DNA of 64,000 nt from Flavobacteriales bacterium. Its GTDB lineage: Bacteria; Bacteroidota; Bacteroidia; Flavobacteriales_F; PHOS-HE28. The notes under the pieces are model-generated. The model ran no database searches, had not been told where the DNA came from, and saw nothing but the letters and a program-made list of their open reading frames with translations. Position numbers and translations under genes: made by a program. Location: the NCBI GenBank assembly GCA_016712535.1, contig JADJQW010000003.1, positions 637,001 through 701,000 of the forward strand, read 5' to 3'. Positions 35,574 through 44,779 of this stretch are shown here, one piece after another; positions within the stretch are counted from its first letter, which is position 1; each line of letters begins with the position of its first letter.

Positions 35574-37076
35574 ATGAAACAGCCCACCACCCTCGGCGAA
35601 CTGAAGAAGAGCGGCTACGCGCCGCGCTCCGTGAAGGCCGAGCTCCGCACCAACCTCATCGCCCGCATCCGTGCCGGGCAGCCGCTCTTCGAGGGCATCC
35701 ACGGCTACGAGGACACCGTGATCCCCGCGCTCGAGCGCGCCATCCTCGCCGGGCACAGCATAAACCTGCTCGGCCTGCGCGGACAAGCGAAGACGCGCAT
35801 GGCCCGTTCGCTCGTGCAGCTGCTCGATGAATGGATCCCGGTGGTGGAGGGCAGCGAGATCAACGACGATCCGCTGGCGCCGATCTCGCGCTTCGCGAAG
35901 GACTTCATCGCAACCCACGGCGATGCCACGCCCATCACTTGGCTGCACCGCGACCAGCGCTACACCGAGAAGCTCGCCACGCCCGATGTCACCGTGGCCG
36001 ACCTCATCGGCGACAGTGATCCCATCAAGGCCGCCAACCTGAAGCTCGATTACAGCGACGAGCGCGTGATCCACTTCGGCTTGATCCCGCGGAGCCATCG
36101 CGGCATCTTCGTCATCAACGAGCTGCCCGACCTGCAGCCGCGCATCCAAGTGGCGCTCTTCAACATCCTGCAGGAAGGCGATGTGCAGATCCGCGGCTTC
36201 AAGCTGCGCCTGCCGCTCGACATCCAGTTCGTCTTCACCGCCAACCCGGAGGATTACACCAATCGGGGCGCCATCATCACCCCGCTAAAGGACCGCATCC
36301 AGACGCAGATCCTCACGCACTATCCGGAGAGCATCGAGCTGGGCATGCGCATCACCGCGCAGGAGGCGCGCACCACCACGGAGCAGGCCACCCGCGTGCG
36401 CGTGCCTGACCTGTTGCGGGTGCTCGTGGAGCGCATCGCGATGGAGGCCCGATCCAGCGAGTTCGTCGACCCGAAGAGCGGCGTGAGCGCGCGCCTCACC
36501 ATCAGCGCGCTGGAGAGCCTGATCGGCGCGGCCGAGCTGCGCGCGCTTCGCAATGGCGAGGAGCGCACCGTGGCGCGCATCGCCGACCTCTGGGCGGTGG
36601 TGCCCGCCATCAACGGCAAGATCGAGCTGGTGTACGAGGGCGAGCAGGAGGGGGCCGACAGCGTGGCGCGCATCCTCATCGCCACCGCCATCCGCAACGT
36701 GTTCAAGGAGCTCTTCCCCGATGCCGTGAAGGCGCGTCGTGCCGCCGAGCAGGCGAGCCGCAAGCCGCAAGGCCGCGACGATTACTCCGCGCTGCTCGAT
36801 TGGTTCGACAACGATCAGCTCGAACTCTTGGCCGATGCGCCCGATGCGCAGCACCTGAAATCACTCGCTGCGGTGCCGGGCCTACGCGAGAAAGTCACCG
36901 GCAAGCAGCCGTATCTGCAGCCGGAGGAAGTGCCGCTGTGGATGGAGTTCATGCTGCACGGCATGGCTGAGCATAGCCGCATCGGGCGCAGCAAGCTCAC
37001 GCGCGGGCACCGCTTCGGCGATGTGCTGGGCTCCTTGCTGGGCACAAGCAGTGAAGAGGAGGAAGAAGAGGCGTGA
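35574..37076 (+). CDS. AAA ATPase, Mg-chelatase/MoxR type
   Basis: A 500-residue ATPase. Walker A is GLRGQAKT at residues 67-74, the form used by Mg-chelatase-I-like enzymes, and Walker B is FVINEL at 179-184. An arginine-finger region (FTANPEDYTNRGAIITPLKDR) follows near 222-242. The C-terminal ~200 residues are helical and probably bind the VWA partner encoded upstream. The last ten residues are almost all Glu (SSEEEEEEA). No chlorophyll genes are nearby, so Mg chelation is not implied; protein-complex remodelling is the likelier role. Confidence 0.85.
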   Translation: MKQPTTLGELKKSGYAPRSVKAELRTNLIARIRAGQPLFEGIHGYEDTVIPALERAILAGHSINLLGLRGQAKTRMARSLVQLLDEWIPVVEGSEINDDPLAPISRFAKDFIATHGDATPITWLHRDQRYTEKLATPDVTVADLIGDSDPIKAANLKLDYSDERVIHFGLIPRSHRGIFVINELPDLQPRIQVALFNILQEGDVQIRGFKLRLPLDIQFVFTANPEDYTNRGAIITPLKDRIQTQILTHYPESIELGMRITAQEARTTTEQATRVRVPDLLRVLVERIAMEARSSEFVDPKSGVSARLTISALESLIGAAELRALRNGEERTVARIADLWAVVPAINGKIELVYEGEQEGADSVARILIATAIRNVFKELFPDAVKARRAAEQASRKPQGRDDYSALLDWFDNDQLELLADAPDAQHLKSLAAVPGLREKVTGKQPYLQPEEVPLWMEFMLHGMAEHSRIGRSKLTRGHRFGDVLGSLLGTSSEEEEEEA

Positions 37077-37079
37077 GGC

Positions 37080-38384
37080 TCACTCCTCCACGAAATCCAG
37101 GTCCTTGCTGAAGGTCTCGGTGCTGCGGCGCACGGCCCAGAAGGCGCCGCCGATGCAGAGCAGTCCCACGAGCAGGGCCGCGGTGACGTTGCCCACGGGC
37201 ACCACCAAGGCACGGAAGATCATGGTGATGGGGTAGATGCTGCCGCGCACGAAGTTGGGCGCGGTGATGGCCACGGTGCCGCGCAGGTTCGTGCCGAACT
37301 GCTCGCTGGCCACGGTGGCGAAGATGACCCAGTAGCCGGTGGCCATGCCCAGCGCCAAGCACATCCAATTGTAGGTGGCAATGGTGGCGCCGCGCATGCC
37401 GAAGAGGAAGAAGAGCGTGAGCGCGAGGTTGAGGCCGAGGTAGAGCATGATCACCTTGCGGCGGCTGCGCTGCCATTGGCTCAAGAGCCCGCTGAGGAGG
37501 TCGCCGAGGCTGAGGCCGATGTAGGCGTAGCGGATGGCGGTGCCGTTGATGCGCTGCTTGCCGGCCGCATCGAGCGCGCTGGTATCGATGCCGAGCTCGG
37601 GCACGACGACATCCTGGCTCAGGCTCACGAGCAATCCGATCACGTACCAGATGGGCACACCGATGAGGATGGTCTTCAGGTAGCGCAGCGCGCGCGTGCG
37701 ATCACCGAAGAGCATGCGCAGGCTGCCGCGCTCCACCTCGATCTTCTCCGTGCTCTTATACAGTCCGCTCTCGAAGGTGCCCATGCGCAGCACCAGCAGG
37801 GCCAGGCCCATTGCGCCGCCCACCACGTAGGCCACCTGCCAGTTCATCAAGCGATATCCGGTGAATGATTCAATGAACGCACTGATGCCCTCGCCATAGC
37901 CGCCCACGATGCTCGCGGCCACGGCGCCCAGCGCGCCCACGGTGACCACGATCATGGTGCCCCAGCCGCGCTTCTCGCGGGGCATAGTCTCGGCGATCAG
38001 CGTGATGCCCGCGCCCAATTCGCCTGCGAGGCCCACGCCCGCGATGAAGCGCACAGCGCCGTAGCTCACCAGGTCGAAGGTGAAGGCGTTGGCGATGTTG
38101 GCGATGGAGTAGAGCAGGATGCTTCCGAAGAGCACGGTGATGCGGCCCTTCTTGTCGCCCCACACGCCCCAGAGCACGCCGCCCACCAGCATGCCGAGCA
38201 TCTGGATGTTGAAGAGGTCGATGCCTCGGTCCTTGATGTCGGGATGCCCGGCGCCCAGGATGAACTCGAGGCTCTCGCGCTTCACCACGTTGAAGAGCAC
38301 GAGGTCGTAGATGTCCACGAAATAGCCGAGGGCGGCCACGGTCACGAGCATCAACGTGCGACGGTCGAAGGCGCGGGAAGGCAT
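37080..38384 (-). CDS. MFS transporter
   Basis: A 434-residue transporter with twelve predicted transmembrane segments. The start at 38384 (MPSRAFDRRTLMLVTVAALGYF) removes a non-membrane extension. The loop between TM2 and TM3 holds GDKKGR, the core of the major-facilitator signature, and TM4-5 holds GVGLAGELGAGITLIAE and PREKRG. The overall layout resembles sugar or metabolite:proton symporters, but the substrate is not evident. It converges on the AAA ATPase gene with a 3-base gap. Confidence 0.85.
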   Translation of the reverse strand: MPSRAFDRRTLMLVTVAALGYFVDIYDLVLFNVVKRESLEFILGAGHPDIKDRGIDLFNIQMLGMLVGGVLWGVWGDKKGRITVLFGSILLYSIANIANAFTFDLVSYGAVRFIAGVGLAGELGAGITLIAETMPREKRGWGTMIVVTVGALGAVAASIVGGYGEGISAFIESFTGYRLMNWQVAYVVGGAMGLALLVLRMGTFESGLYKSTEKIEVERGSLRMLFGDRTRALRYLKTILIGVPIWYVIGLLVSLSQDVVVPELGIDTSALDAAGKQRINGTAIRYAYIGLSLGDLLSGLLSQWQRSRRKVIMLYLGLNLALTLFFLFGMRGATIATYNWMCLALGMATGYWVIFATVASEQFGTNLRGTVAITAPNFVRGSIYPITMIFRALVVPVGNVTAALLVGLLCIGGAFWAVRRSTETFSKDLDFVEE

Positions 38385-38434
38385 GGGGCGAAGATGCGCG
38401 TTGGCGCCGGATCGCATCGGGACCGACCACGGCC

Positions 38435-39004
38435 TCAAGGCATCCCGGTCTTCCGCTTGCGCTGCCGTCGGTTGTGCCAGGCATCGAACTCCGTGCTCGC
38501 CCACACGCCCAAAGGGATGAGCAGGAGCATGGCCAATAACGCCCAGCCCACGTTCAGGTCGAACATGAAGGTCGCGGCGATCAGCAGCAGCATAACGACG
38601 AGGAAGACGGCAGCGATGCCGAAGCAGCCGAGCATCTTGGGCGCGAAGTAGCCGAAGGCGGTATCGAAGTACTGCGCGTCGAAGTCGGCATACTTCATCC
38701 TGCTGAACTGCTCGGCGCGCGCACGGGCCTCGCGCTGGTAGCGGTTCACGTCGCGCTCGTAGCGCGGCTCCTGGCGCGGCGCGGCACGGCGCGGGCTCGG
38801 GCTGTGCCGCGTATGGTCGTAGCGCAGGCGCTTGGCCGGATCGCCGAGCACCTCATACGCTTCGGTAATGCGCACGAAGCGGGCTTGCGCATCGGGCAGC
38901 GCGGAGACATCGGGATGGTACACCTTGGCCAAACGGCGGTAGGCCGCGCGGATCGCATCAGCGGTAGCCTCGTGCGTGAGGCCGAGGGCGGCGTAATGGT
39001 CCAT
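38435..39004 (-). CDS. Membrane-anchored J-domain protein
   Basis: A 189-residue DnaJ-type co-chaperone. The J domain covers residues 1-66 with HPD at 30-32 and ITEAYEVLGDPAKRLRYD, so it should stimulate DnaK ATPase. A basic linker follows (PRRAAPRQ, then YQREARARAEQ). Two transmembrane helices are seen at about residues 118-140 and 146-167, so it would present DnaK to membrane or translocating substrates. Not a full DnaJ: no G/F or zinc-finger domain. Confidence 0.85.
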   Translation of the reverse strand: MDHYAALGLTHEATADAIRAAYRRLAKVYHPDVSALPDAQARFVRITEAYEVLGDPAKRLRYDHTRHSPSPRRAAPRQEPRYERDVNRYQREARARAEQFSRMKYADFDAQYFDTAFGYFAPKMLGCFGIAAVFLVVMLLLIAATFMFDLNVGWALLAMLLLIPLGVWASTEFDAWHNRRQRKRKTGMP

Positions 39005-39029
39005 CCGGAGGTTCTCGCTTACCGAGCCA

Positions 39030-39488
39030 TCACTGCTTCAGCACCAGCTCCGCCTTCTTCAACACCAGGCTCGGGTTCTCCTCGGCGGTCAGGATCGCCT
39101 TGAAGGTGTAGGCGCCATCCTCCGGCACGGTGTACTCGCCGTTCTTGCCGGTGAAGCTCCATTCGGTGTGGCCGTTCAGCTCGGTCTTCGTCTCGCCGAT
39201 GGTCACGTTCTTCTCCATGGGGTCCAGCTCGAAGAGCTGCAGGTCGGCATCGTCCTTCACCACGCGCACGCGCATGCGCAGCGCCGCCACGCCGTCGTAC
39301 GCCAGATCGAGGTGGCTCCACAGCGCAATCACGTCATCCTTCTTCAGGTTCAGCGTGGCCTCGCCCATCACCAGGTCCTCCGGCGTGCTCAGCGATTCAA
39401 TGGGCAGCCGGGCCAGCTCCTTGCCGGTGATGGCTTCGCAAGCAGGGAGCAGGAGAACGAGGGGGATGAGGCAGAGGAGAGGGCGCAT
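39030..39488 (-). CDS. Hypothetical lipoprotein
   Basis: A 152-residue protein with a signal peptide and lipobox (LVLLLPAC, Cys17) from the ATG at 39488; MNHM upstream is an alternative start. The mature part ends in an immunoglobulin-like beta pattern (HTEWSFTGKNGEYTVPEDG, then TFKAILTAEE), probably an exported beta-sandwich. No known family. It lies 25 bases upstream, in transcription sense, of the J-protein gene and may share its transcript. Confidence 0.6.
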   Translation of the reverse strand: MRPLLCLIPLVLLLPACEAITGKELARLPIESLSTPEDLVMGEATLNLKKDDVIALWSHLDLAYDGVAALRMRVRVVKDDADLQLFELDPMEKNVTIGETKTELNGHTEWSFTGKNGEYTVPEDGAYTFKAILTAEENPSLVLKKAELVLKQ

Positions 39489-40053
39489 GTGATTCATCCC
39501 GCTGCTGGGGAGGGCGAAGATGGGGTTAGCATCGATTTCAGGACCTATCCGTTGAAGCAAGAATGGCAGGATCAGAATCAAGGTCGCTGGCGCGTGATGA
39601 TGCAAGTGCGACCGAGTGATCGCGTATCAGCGGGCTCGGGGTGGCGATGGTGAGGTGAGGACGGGCGGATCGCCGATCCGTGGTCCCAGTGATCCGCCCT
39701 GCAGCCCGAGGCGCTTCAGAAAGGCGTTGATGCGCAGACATGCGGTCGTATGCACATGCAGGGGGAAAGCGATTGCTCCCCCAAGGCACTAAAACCCTGT
39801 TCACCTGCGTTCGCGCCGTCGTGAATGGCCCCATGCGATGCCGACCCACCCTTCCACGCGTTCTCCGCTCGACGATGCAAGCGAGAGCGTCCTCTATACG
39901 CCTATCTGCAACCAACAGGGCTTCGATACCCCGCGCCGTCCGATGCCCGATGGAACGGCACCGGTGCCAAGCCGCTCAGGAATCGCAGTGCTGATTGATG
40001 GACAGTCCCGATCTTCACGACGCCAGGAGCCGCAACCAAGAACCACCCGATCC
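39489..40053. other. 565-base gap with two hairpins and no gene
   Basis: No open frame here shows coding character. GGGCGGATC (39663-39671) and GATCCGCCC (39691-39699) form a perfect 9-pair inverted repeat around a 19-base loop. GGGGGA (39761-39766) and TCCCCC (39777-39782) form a second stem. The first is followed closely by CCTGCAGCCCGAGG, loosely like the repeat family at 41.7-45.6 kb. Part of this gap must hold the promoter of the 40054 gene, but no box is convincing. Confidence 0.45.
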
Positions 40054-41676
40054 ATGACACGCCGATCCCCGCTCGCCGCGCTCATCGTGCAATTGACCTT
40101 GGCTGGCGCGAGCCACGCCCAAACGCCGCAGATGCTGCGCGATATCTGGCCGGGGGTCTGCGGATCAATGCCCATGCTGCCGGTGCTGATGAACGGCCGC
40201 ATCTATTTCAGCGCGACGGATGTGCCCACCTCACGCGAGCTCTACAAGAGCGACGGGACCCCGTCGGGGACGATTCTCGTCAGGGACATCAACCCCGGCG
40301 ATGGGAATTCGGGCATATTGGAGTGTCAGGCGGTCAACGGCCAGCTCTACTTCGGGGCCATCGACGGCGTGCACGGCATGGAGCTCTGGAGGAGCGACGG
40401 CACCGCATCGGGCACCGCCTTGGTGAAGGACTTCAACACCGGTCCGGGCCATGGCATGCCCAACCAGATGACGGAATTCAACGGAGCGGTGTACCTCGCC
40501 GCAAACGGAAGCAGCAGCGGCGTGGAGCTCTGGCGCACCGATGGCACCGAGGCGGGCACCTCGCTCGTGAAGGACATCTATCCGGGCACGATGAACAGCA
40601 ACGTGAGCCGTATGCGGGTGGTGAACGGCTTGCTCTTCTTCTGGGCCAACGATGGCGTGCACGGCTGGGAGCCCTGGCGCAGCGATGGCACGGAAGCCGG
40701 CACCGCGCTCATCAAGGACATCGCACCGGGCAGCTCCACCGATGATCCCGGCGAGATCCACGCACTGGATGAGGTGGCCTACTTCGCCGCCGCCGATGCC
40801 GACCATGGCCTTGAACTCTGGCGCAGCGACGGCACCGAGGCGGGCACGTGGATGGTGAAGGACATCAATCCCGGCACCGAGCCTTCCGGCATCAGCCACC
40901 TGCACGTGGTGGGCGATCGGCTCATGTTCCTGGCACGCACGGCGGACCACGGCGATGAGCTGTGGGTGAGCGACGGCACCGAGGCGGGCACGCAGCTGGT
41001 GAGCGACTTCAGCCCCGGCGCATCGAGCACCGGCGTCTTCGAGAGCCTCGCGGCGAATGGGCTCTACTACTTCTTCGGCTATGCGTCGGGCACAGCCGTG
41101 GGCTACGAGCTCTACGCGAGCGATGGCAGCAGCACCTGGCTCGTCAAGGACATCCTGCCGGGCCCGAGCTCCTCCTTTGTTGGCGATCTCACGGCGGCCT
41201 GCGGCGGCGTGGTCTTCCGCGCCGACGATGGCGTGCATGGCGCCGAGCTCTGGTACACCAATGGCACCGAGGCGGGCACCTATCTGCTGGCCGACATCCT
41301 TCCGGGTCCGGACACCAGCTGGCCGCACGAGCTCGCCGACATGGGCCATGCGCTCTTCTTCGGCATGCAGGACCCCGACCTGGGCCGCGAGCCATGGGTG
41401 TGCCCCTGCGCCTTCGTGGGCATCGAGGAGCACGCCGAAGCAAGCGAGCTCCTCATCGCGCCCGTGCCATCGCACGGTCCTGTGCGCATCACCTTGCCCG
41501 ATGCGACGAACGCATGGTCCCTCACCTTCATGGACATCCGCGGCCGCACCGTGCACAGCATCCCCCAAGCCACCGGCACCATCCAGGTCGATGCCAGCGA
41601 TTGGGGCCACGGCACCTATCTGGTGGTGGCGCGCAGCAAGGAGCGGGAGGTGAAGGGGAGGTTGGTGGTGGAGTAG
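40054..41676 (+). CDS. Secreted ELWxSDGT-repeat T9SS protein
   Basis: A 540-residue exported protein. The ATG at 40054 begins a signal peptide (MTRRSPLAALIVQLTLAGASHAQ); earlier in-frame codons do not. About eight repeats of 47-50 residues follow, each with a core like ELWRSDGTASGTALVKD or ELWVSDGTEAGTQLVSD, then a PG/DIxPG link. This ELWxSDGT repeat is known from hyalin-like bacterial surface proteins and probably folds as a beta-propeller or fibre. The C-terminus is a type A sorting domain (LLIAPVPSHGPVRITLP, DIRGRTVHS, GTYLVVARS). Ligand unknown. Confidence 0.8.
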   Translation: MTRRSPLAALIVQLTLAGASHAQTPQMLRDIWPGVCGSMPMLPVLMNGRIYFSATDVPTSRELYKSDGTPSGTILVRDINPGDGNSGILECQAVNGQLYFGAIDGVHGMELWRSDGTASGTALVKDFNTGPGHGMPNQMTEFNGAVYLAANGSSSGVELWRTDGTEAGTSLVKDIYPGTMNSNVSRMRVVNGLLFFWANDGVHGWEPWRSDGTEAGTALIKDIAPGSSTDDPGEIHALDEVAYFAAADADHGLELWRSDGTEAGTWMVKDINPGTEPSGISHLHVVGDRLMFLARTADHGDELWVSDGTEAGTQLVSDFSPGASSTGVFESLAANGLYYFFGYASGTAVGYELYASDGSSTWLVKDILPGPSSSFVGDLTAACGGVVFRADDGVHGAELWYTNGTEAGTYLLADILPGPDTSWPHELADMGHALFFGMQDPDLGREPWVCPCAFVGIEEHAEASELLIAPVPSHGPVRITLPDATNAWSLTFMDIRGRTVHSIPQATGTIQVDASDWGHGTYLVVARSKEREVKGRLVVE

Positions 41677-42136
41677 GGCTGTGTGCCGTGCGCGGCGGAC
41701 GGATTCGGCGGCACCTACGAGAAGAATGATGCCTGCATCTTCGGGGTCGCAGGGTCTCCGCTCAAGTGCGGCGGACCGACCAATGCGGAGGTTCGAGGAC
41801 ACACTGCGGCGGTCTAGTCCTGGCGCGGGTCAGATGCCGGTCATCCGCAACGCGGAGGCGATTCTGGCATGGCCACGGATCGCGGATGCATGGAGCTGGG
41901 GATTCGGCCGAAGGACAAGAGGAAGTGTCGTCTCGCTTCAGGCACTCCTGCGATCCAGGCCGTCGCGATCGGGGCGCCAATTCAACCTGCGCGATCCACA
42001 ATGAATCCGATGCGGAAGCAGGAGAGGCGGACCTTCGGCGATGAGGCATCGCTGAAGCGAACGGCTCGCCCCAGGACTTCTCTGGTCTGGAACAACCTCC
42101 GCGATGCCCTCGCCCGTCATGGATTGAAACCATCCC
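41677..42136. other. 460-base gap with a structured repeat
   Basis: No coding signal. It contains one copy of the CCGCAGGGTC stem-loop family at 41747-41795 (listed separately). Several ACTGCGG, CCGCAACGCGGAGG-like segments (41805-41865) may be decayed copies. Near the downstream gene, GATTGAAACC precedes the ATG at 42137, without a clear -7 box. Confidence 0.4.
41747..41795. repeat. Stem-loop repeat, CCGCAGGGTC family, copy 1
   Basis: Reads TCGCAGGGTC-TCCGC-loop-GCGGA-CC-GACC-AA-TGCGGAGGTTC. The arms CGCA/TGCG, GGTC/GACC and TCCGC/GCGGA can pair as one interrupted hairpin. It matches the element at 45506-45554 at about 42 of 48 positions, and the flank GCGGAGGTTC is shared beyond the stem. 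Pairing is a hand reading. Confidence 0.55.
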
Positions 42137-44107
42137 ATGGGCCATCGCTTATCCTTGACCTGCCTTGCTCTGGTGATCGCGATAAGAGCCTTCGCGCAGT
42201 GCGGCACCCTGGCTCCCCAAGGCCCGCTGCCGCTCAGCATCCCAATGGATGCCCCAACGCGCGGCGGCGGTCCGCAGTTCATCATCCCCACGGTGGTGCA
42301 CGTGTTCTACTCGGACATCCAACAGCCCGTTGCGCCATGGACCATCCGGAACTCCATCAACGTGGCCAACGAAGTGCTCCGTGGCACCAACGATGATCTC
42401 TCCGATGTGTGCTCAGCGTTCGAGCCGATCATCGGAGACCTCTCGGTGGAACTGCGCCTGGCCCACCTCGACCCGTCGGGCAATTGCATCTCGGGCATCG
42501 TGTACCACTACTACGACATCAGCATCGGCGCGCCGAACATCACCGGCGCGGCGTTCGATCCATCGAAGTACCTCAACATCTTCCTCTACGGCGTGTCCGC
42601 CTTCTCCTCCGCGACGATCCCGCAGCCGGGCGGCGATCCGAACGACCCGAACGATGGCATCTTCTGGATGCGGACGCACGCGGGCAATGGCCGCATCCTG
42701 GCCCACGAGGTGGGGCATTGGCTCGGGCTCTACCACACCTTCGGCAACAGCAACAACCCGGGCGTGGCCTGCGGCGATGATGGCGTGCTGGACACCCCGG
42801 TCACCATGGGTTCGCCCGGTACCTGCGACACCACCCTCACGGTTTGCACCCCAGGCGTGGTGGAGAACGTGGACAACATCATGGACTATTCAAGCTGTCG
42901 CCGGATGTTCACCGAAGGCCAGGCCGGGCGCGTGGCCGCCGTGATGACCGACCTGGCCTATCCGCGCCACATGCACGTCACCGCGCAGAACCTCGAGGAT
43001 ACCGGCGTGCAGCCCGAGGTGCCCTGCGCGCTCAATGTGGACTTCCACTACAGCGTGGAGCCGAGTTGCAGCAATGCCGTGGTCACAGTGGTGCCGCTCG
43101 TCACCTGCCTGGTGGCCGACCAGTTCATCTGGACCCATGCTGGAGCGAGCATGGCGCCCAACACGCAGGCTTCGCCGGTGCTCACCTACACGGCTGCGGG
43201 GAGCTATACGGTTAAGCTCAAGGCGTGCGCGGGTGCGGTGTGCGATTCGGTGGAGCAGGTCATCCCCGTGGCCTTGAACAGCGGGAGCAGCAACGGGCTC
43301 GCCATTGGCCCAGTGCCCTATGCAGAGGATTTCGAGGACGGCTTCGCCTTCCCGGATGCCAACGCCGCATTGGTCGACAACGGCGGACAGCTCTGGCAGG
43401 TGTCCGCCGCCACGGGTTACAACAGCGCGCATTGCATCGTGGTGCCACCGGCCCCTTCCCCCTTGGCAGGCGAGCAGGTGGAGGTGCGCATCGGCAACTT
43501 CGACTTCAGCGGCTTGAGCATGCCCACCGTGCGCTTCAAGATCGCCGGCACCAACTACCCAATGGTGCGCTTCGCGAATGTGGGCCTTTACCTGCGCGAC
43601 CTCTGCGATGGCACGTTGCCCGTGGGGCCGTGGTACACCCTCTCGCAATTTTACTTCTCCGGCACGAACACGGACAGCGCCTTCGTGCCCACGGCGCCCG
43701 CGCAGTGGTATGATCTGGCCTTCGGAACGGGCCAATGGAACCTCTACGACAACGCGGAGCTCACCATCCGCATCAGCAAGGACTGGCTGCCGGCGCCCTT
43801 CTATGACGAGACCGTGTACCTGGACAACATCACCATCGGGGAGTACGACGCGGTGATGGGCCTCGAGCAGGGGGGCGCTGCAGGGGGGCGCCTGGTCTAC
43901 CCCAATCCCGCGCATGGTGAGCTGCGCGTGAATGCGCGTGCGAACGATGTGCTGCGCATCGCGGATATGACCGGCCGCCTGGTGCTCACCCGCACCATGC
44001 GGACGGATCCGCTCGTGCTCGATGTGAGCGGATGGGCAACGGGTGCCTATGTGCTCAGTGTGGATCGCGGAGGGACCTTGCTCCACGAGCGCTTGGTGGT
44101 GCAGTGA
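42137..44107 (+). CDS. Secreted M43 (pappalysin-type) zinc metalloprotease with PKD domain and T9SS tail
   Basis: A 656-residue exported protease. Signal peptide 1-20 (IAIRAFA-Q). The zinc site is HEVGHWLGLYH at residues 190-200, the extended HExxHxxGxxH of metzincins, with the Met-turn later as VDNIMDYSSCRRMF; CGDDGVLDTP between them is typical of M43. A PKD-like domain follows (residues ~295-385, ASPVLTYTAAGSYTVKLKA), then a beta-sandwich module and a type A sorting domain (LVYPNPAHGELRV, TGAYVLSV). M43 enzymes cleave extracellular proteins. No inhibitor or partner is adjacent. Confidence 0.92.
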   Translation: MGHRLSLTCLALVIAIRAFAQCGTLAPQGPLPLSIPMDAPTRGGGPQFIIPTVVHVFYSDIQQPVAPWTIRNSINVANEVLRGTNDDLSDVCSAFEPIIGDLSVELRLAHLDPSGNCISGIVYHYYDISIGAPNITGAAFDPSKYLNIFLYGVSAFSSATIPQPGGDPNDPNDGIFWMRTHAGNGRILAHEVGHWLGLYHTFGNSNNPGVACGDDGVLDTPVTMGSPGTCDTTLTVCTPGVVENVDNIMDYSSCRRMFTEGQAGRVAAVMTDLAYPRHMHVTAQNLEDTGVQPEVPCALNVDFHYSVEPSCSNAVVTVVPLVTCLVADQFIWTHAGASMAPNTQASPVLTYTAAGSYTVKLKACAGAVCDSVEQVIPVALNSGSSNGLAIGPVPYAEDFEDGFAFPDANAALVDNGGQLWQVSAATGYNSAHCIVVPPAPSPLAGEQVEVRIGNFDFSGLSMPTVRFKIAGTNYPMVRFANVGLYLRDLCDGTLPVGPWYTLSQFYFSGTNTDSAFVPTAPAQWYDLAFGTGQWNLYDNAELTIRISKDWLPAPFYDETVYLDNITIGEYDAVMGLEQGGAAGGRLVYPNPAHGELRVNARANDVLRIADMTGRLVLTRTMRTDPLVLDVSGWATGAYVLSVDRGGTLLHERLVVQ

Positions 44108-44148
44108 GCCGAACGTGTTGATGGACGTTCTGGTGCGGCCGTTGGGTT

Positions 44149-44165
44149 GTCGTGATTAGCACGAC
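44149..44165. other. Short hairpin after the metalloprotease gene
   Basis: GTCGTG, loop ATTAG, CACGAC, 42 bases after the stop codon. A 6-pair stem without a T tract; weak terminator candidate. In the same 160-base gap, GTGCCA...TGGCAC makes another stem and CACCCTGCGGAGG (near 44238-44250) resembles the repeat family nearby. Confidence 0.35.
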
Positions 44166-44267
44166 GGGTCGAGCGGTGGTCGAGGGAGGAGGTGCCAGGT
44201 CTTAATGGCACGACAGACCGCCTCGAAACTTTGGGGGCACCCTGCGGAGGCCTAATGCCCTAACCGA

Positions 44268-44522
44268 TCAGAACGCATGTTCTGACGCATAGTGCCCGCA
44301 TTCTCTGCCATTCCTATAGGTGCCACAAACTGCAGGTACAGTGCTGTTGTTATAGATATCACAACCACAGCTATCGAAGTGGTCGCATTTGCCATACCCC
44401 GCCGGCCTGTCCTGGCCTTGATGCGCTAGAAGGAGCTGTTCTGCTTCCAATTGAAGATTCTTGATCTCCTCACGGATCTCGGCGAATCGTTTCTGCGCGT
44501 CTTGGAAATTGAGGGTTGTCAT
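44268..44522 (-). CDS. Small Cys/His-rich protein with coiled-coil start
   Basis: An 84-residue protein from the ATG at 44522. Residues 2-36 are charged and helical (RFAEIREEIKNLQLEAEQLL), a likely coiled coil. From residue ~46 comes KCDHFDSCGCDIYNNSTVP, then CGTYRNGRECGHYASEHAF; the five Cys and three His could bind one or two metal ions. I do not recognise the family. Base composition is lower in GC than the chromosome around it, as expected of transferred DNA. Divergent from the gene at 44780. Confidence 0.55.
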   Translation of the reverse strand: MTTLNFQDAQKRFAEIREEIKNLQLEAEQLLLAHQGQDRPAGYGKCDHFDSCGCDIYNNSTVPAVCGTYRNGRECGHYASEHAF

Positions 44523-44779
44523 GGGTGCTTGGTAGTTGATGCGGTGTTGCCGTGCGAACGAATGTAGGCGCTTTGAACCGCCGCAGGGTCCATCTTGCTC
44601 CGCTCGCTTTGCAACGCCAGACCCTTCGTAGGTTGTGCTCAAGGGGGGGCACTCGGCGAGGACGCTGCGCGGGCTTGGAAGAAGAGATTCGCTAGTGATG
44701 GTGCGGCGCTCACTCCAGATCATGCGAAAGGAAGCACCGGCATGCAATTACCTTCGTCTTTGGCGTTAAGGTGCGCAAC
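44523..44779. other. Divergent gap with a GGGTC/GACCC inverted repeat
   Basis: CCGCAGGGTC at 44581-44590 is the exact core of the stem-loop family, and GACCC at 44620-44624 can pair with its GGGTC. The region in between differs from the two full copies, so this is a divergent or decayed member. No clear promoter box for either neighbour. Confidence 0.35.

Noticed and set aside
40054..41676. Repeats here as a CRISPR-like array
   Set aside because: The period is about 140-150 bases and in frame; they encode ELWxSDGT protein repeats.
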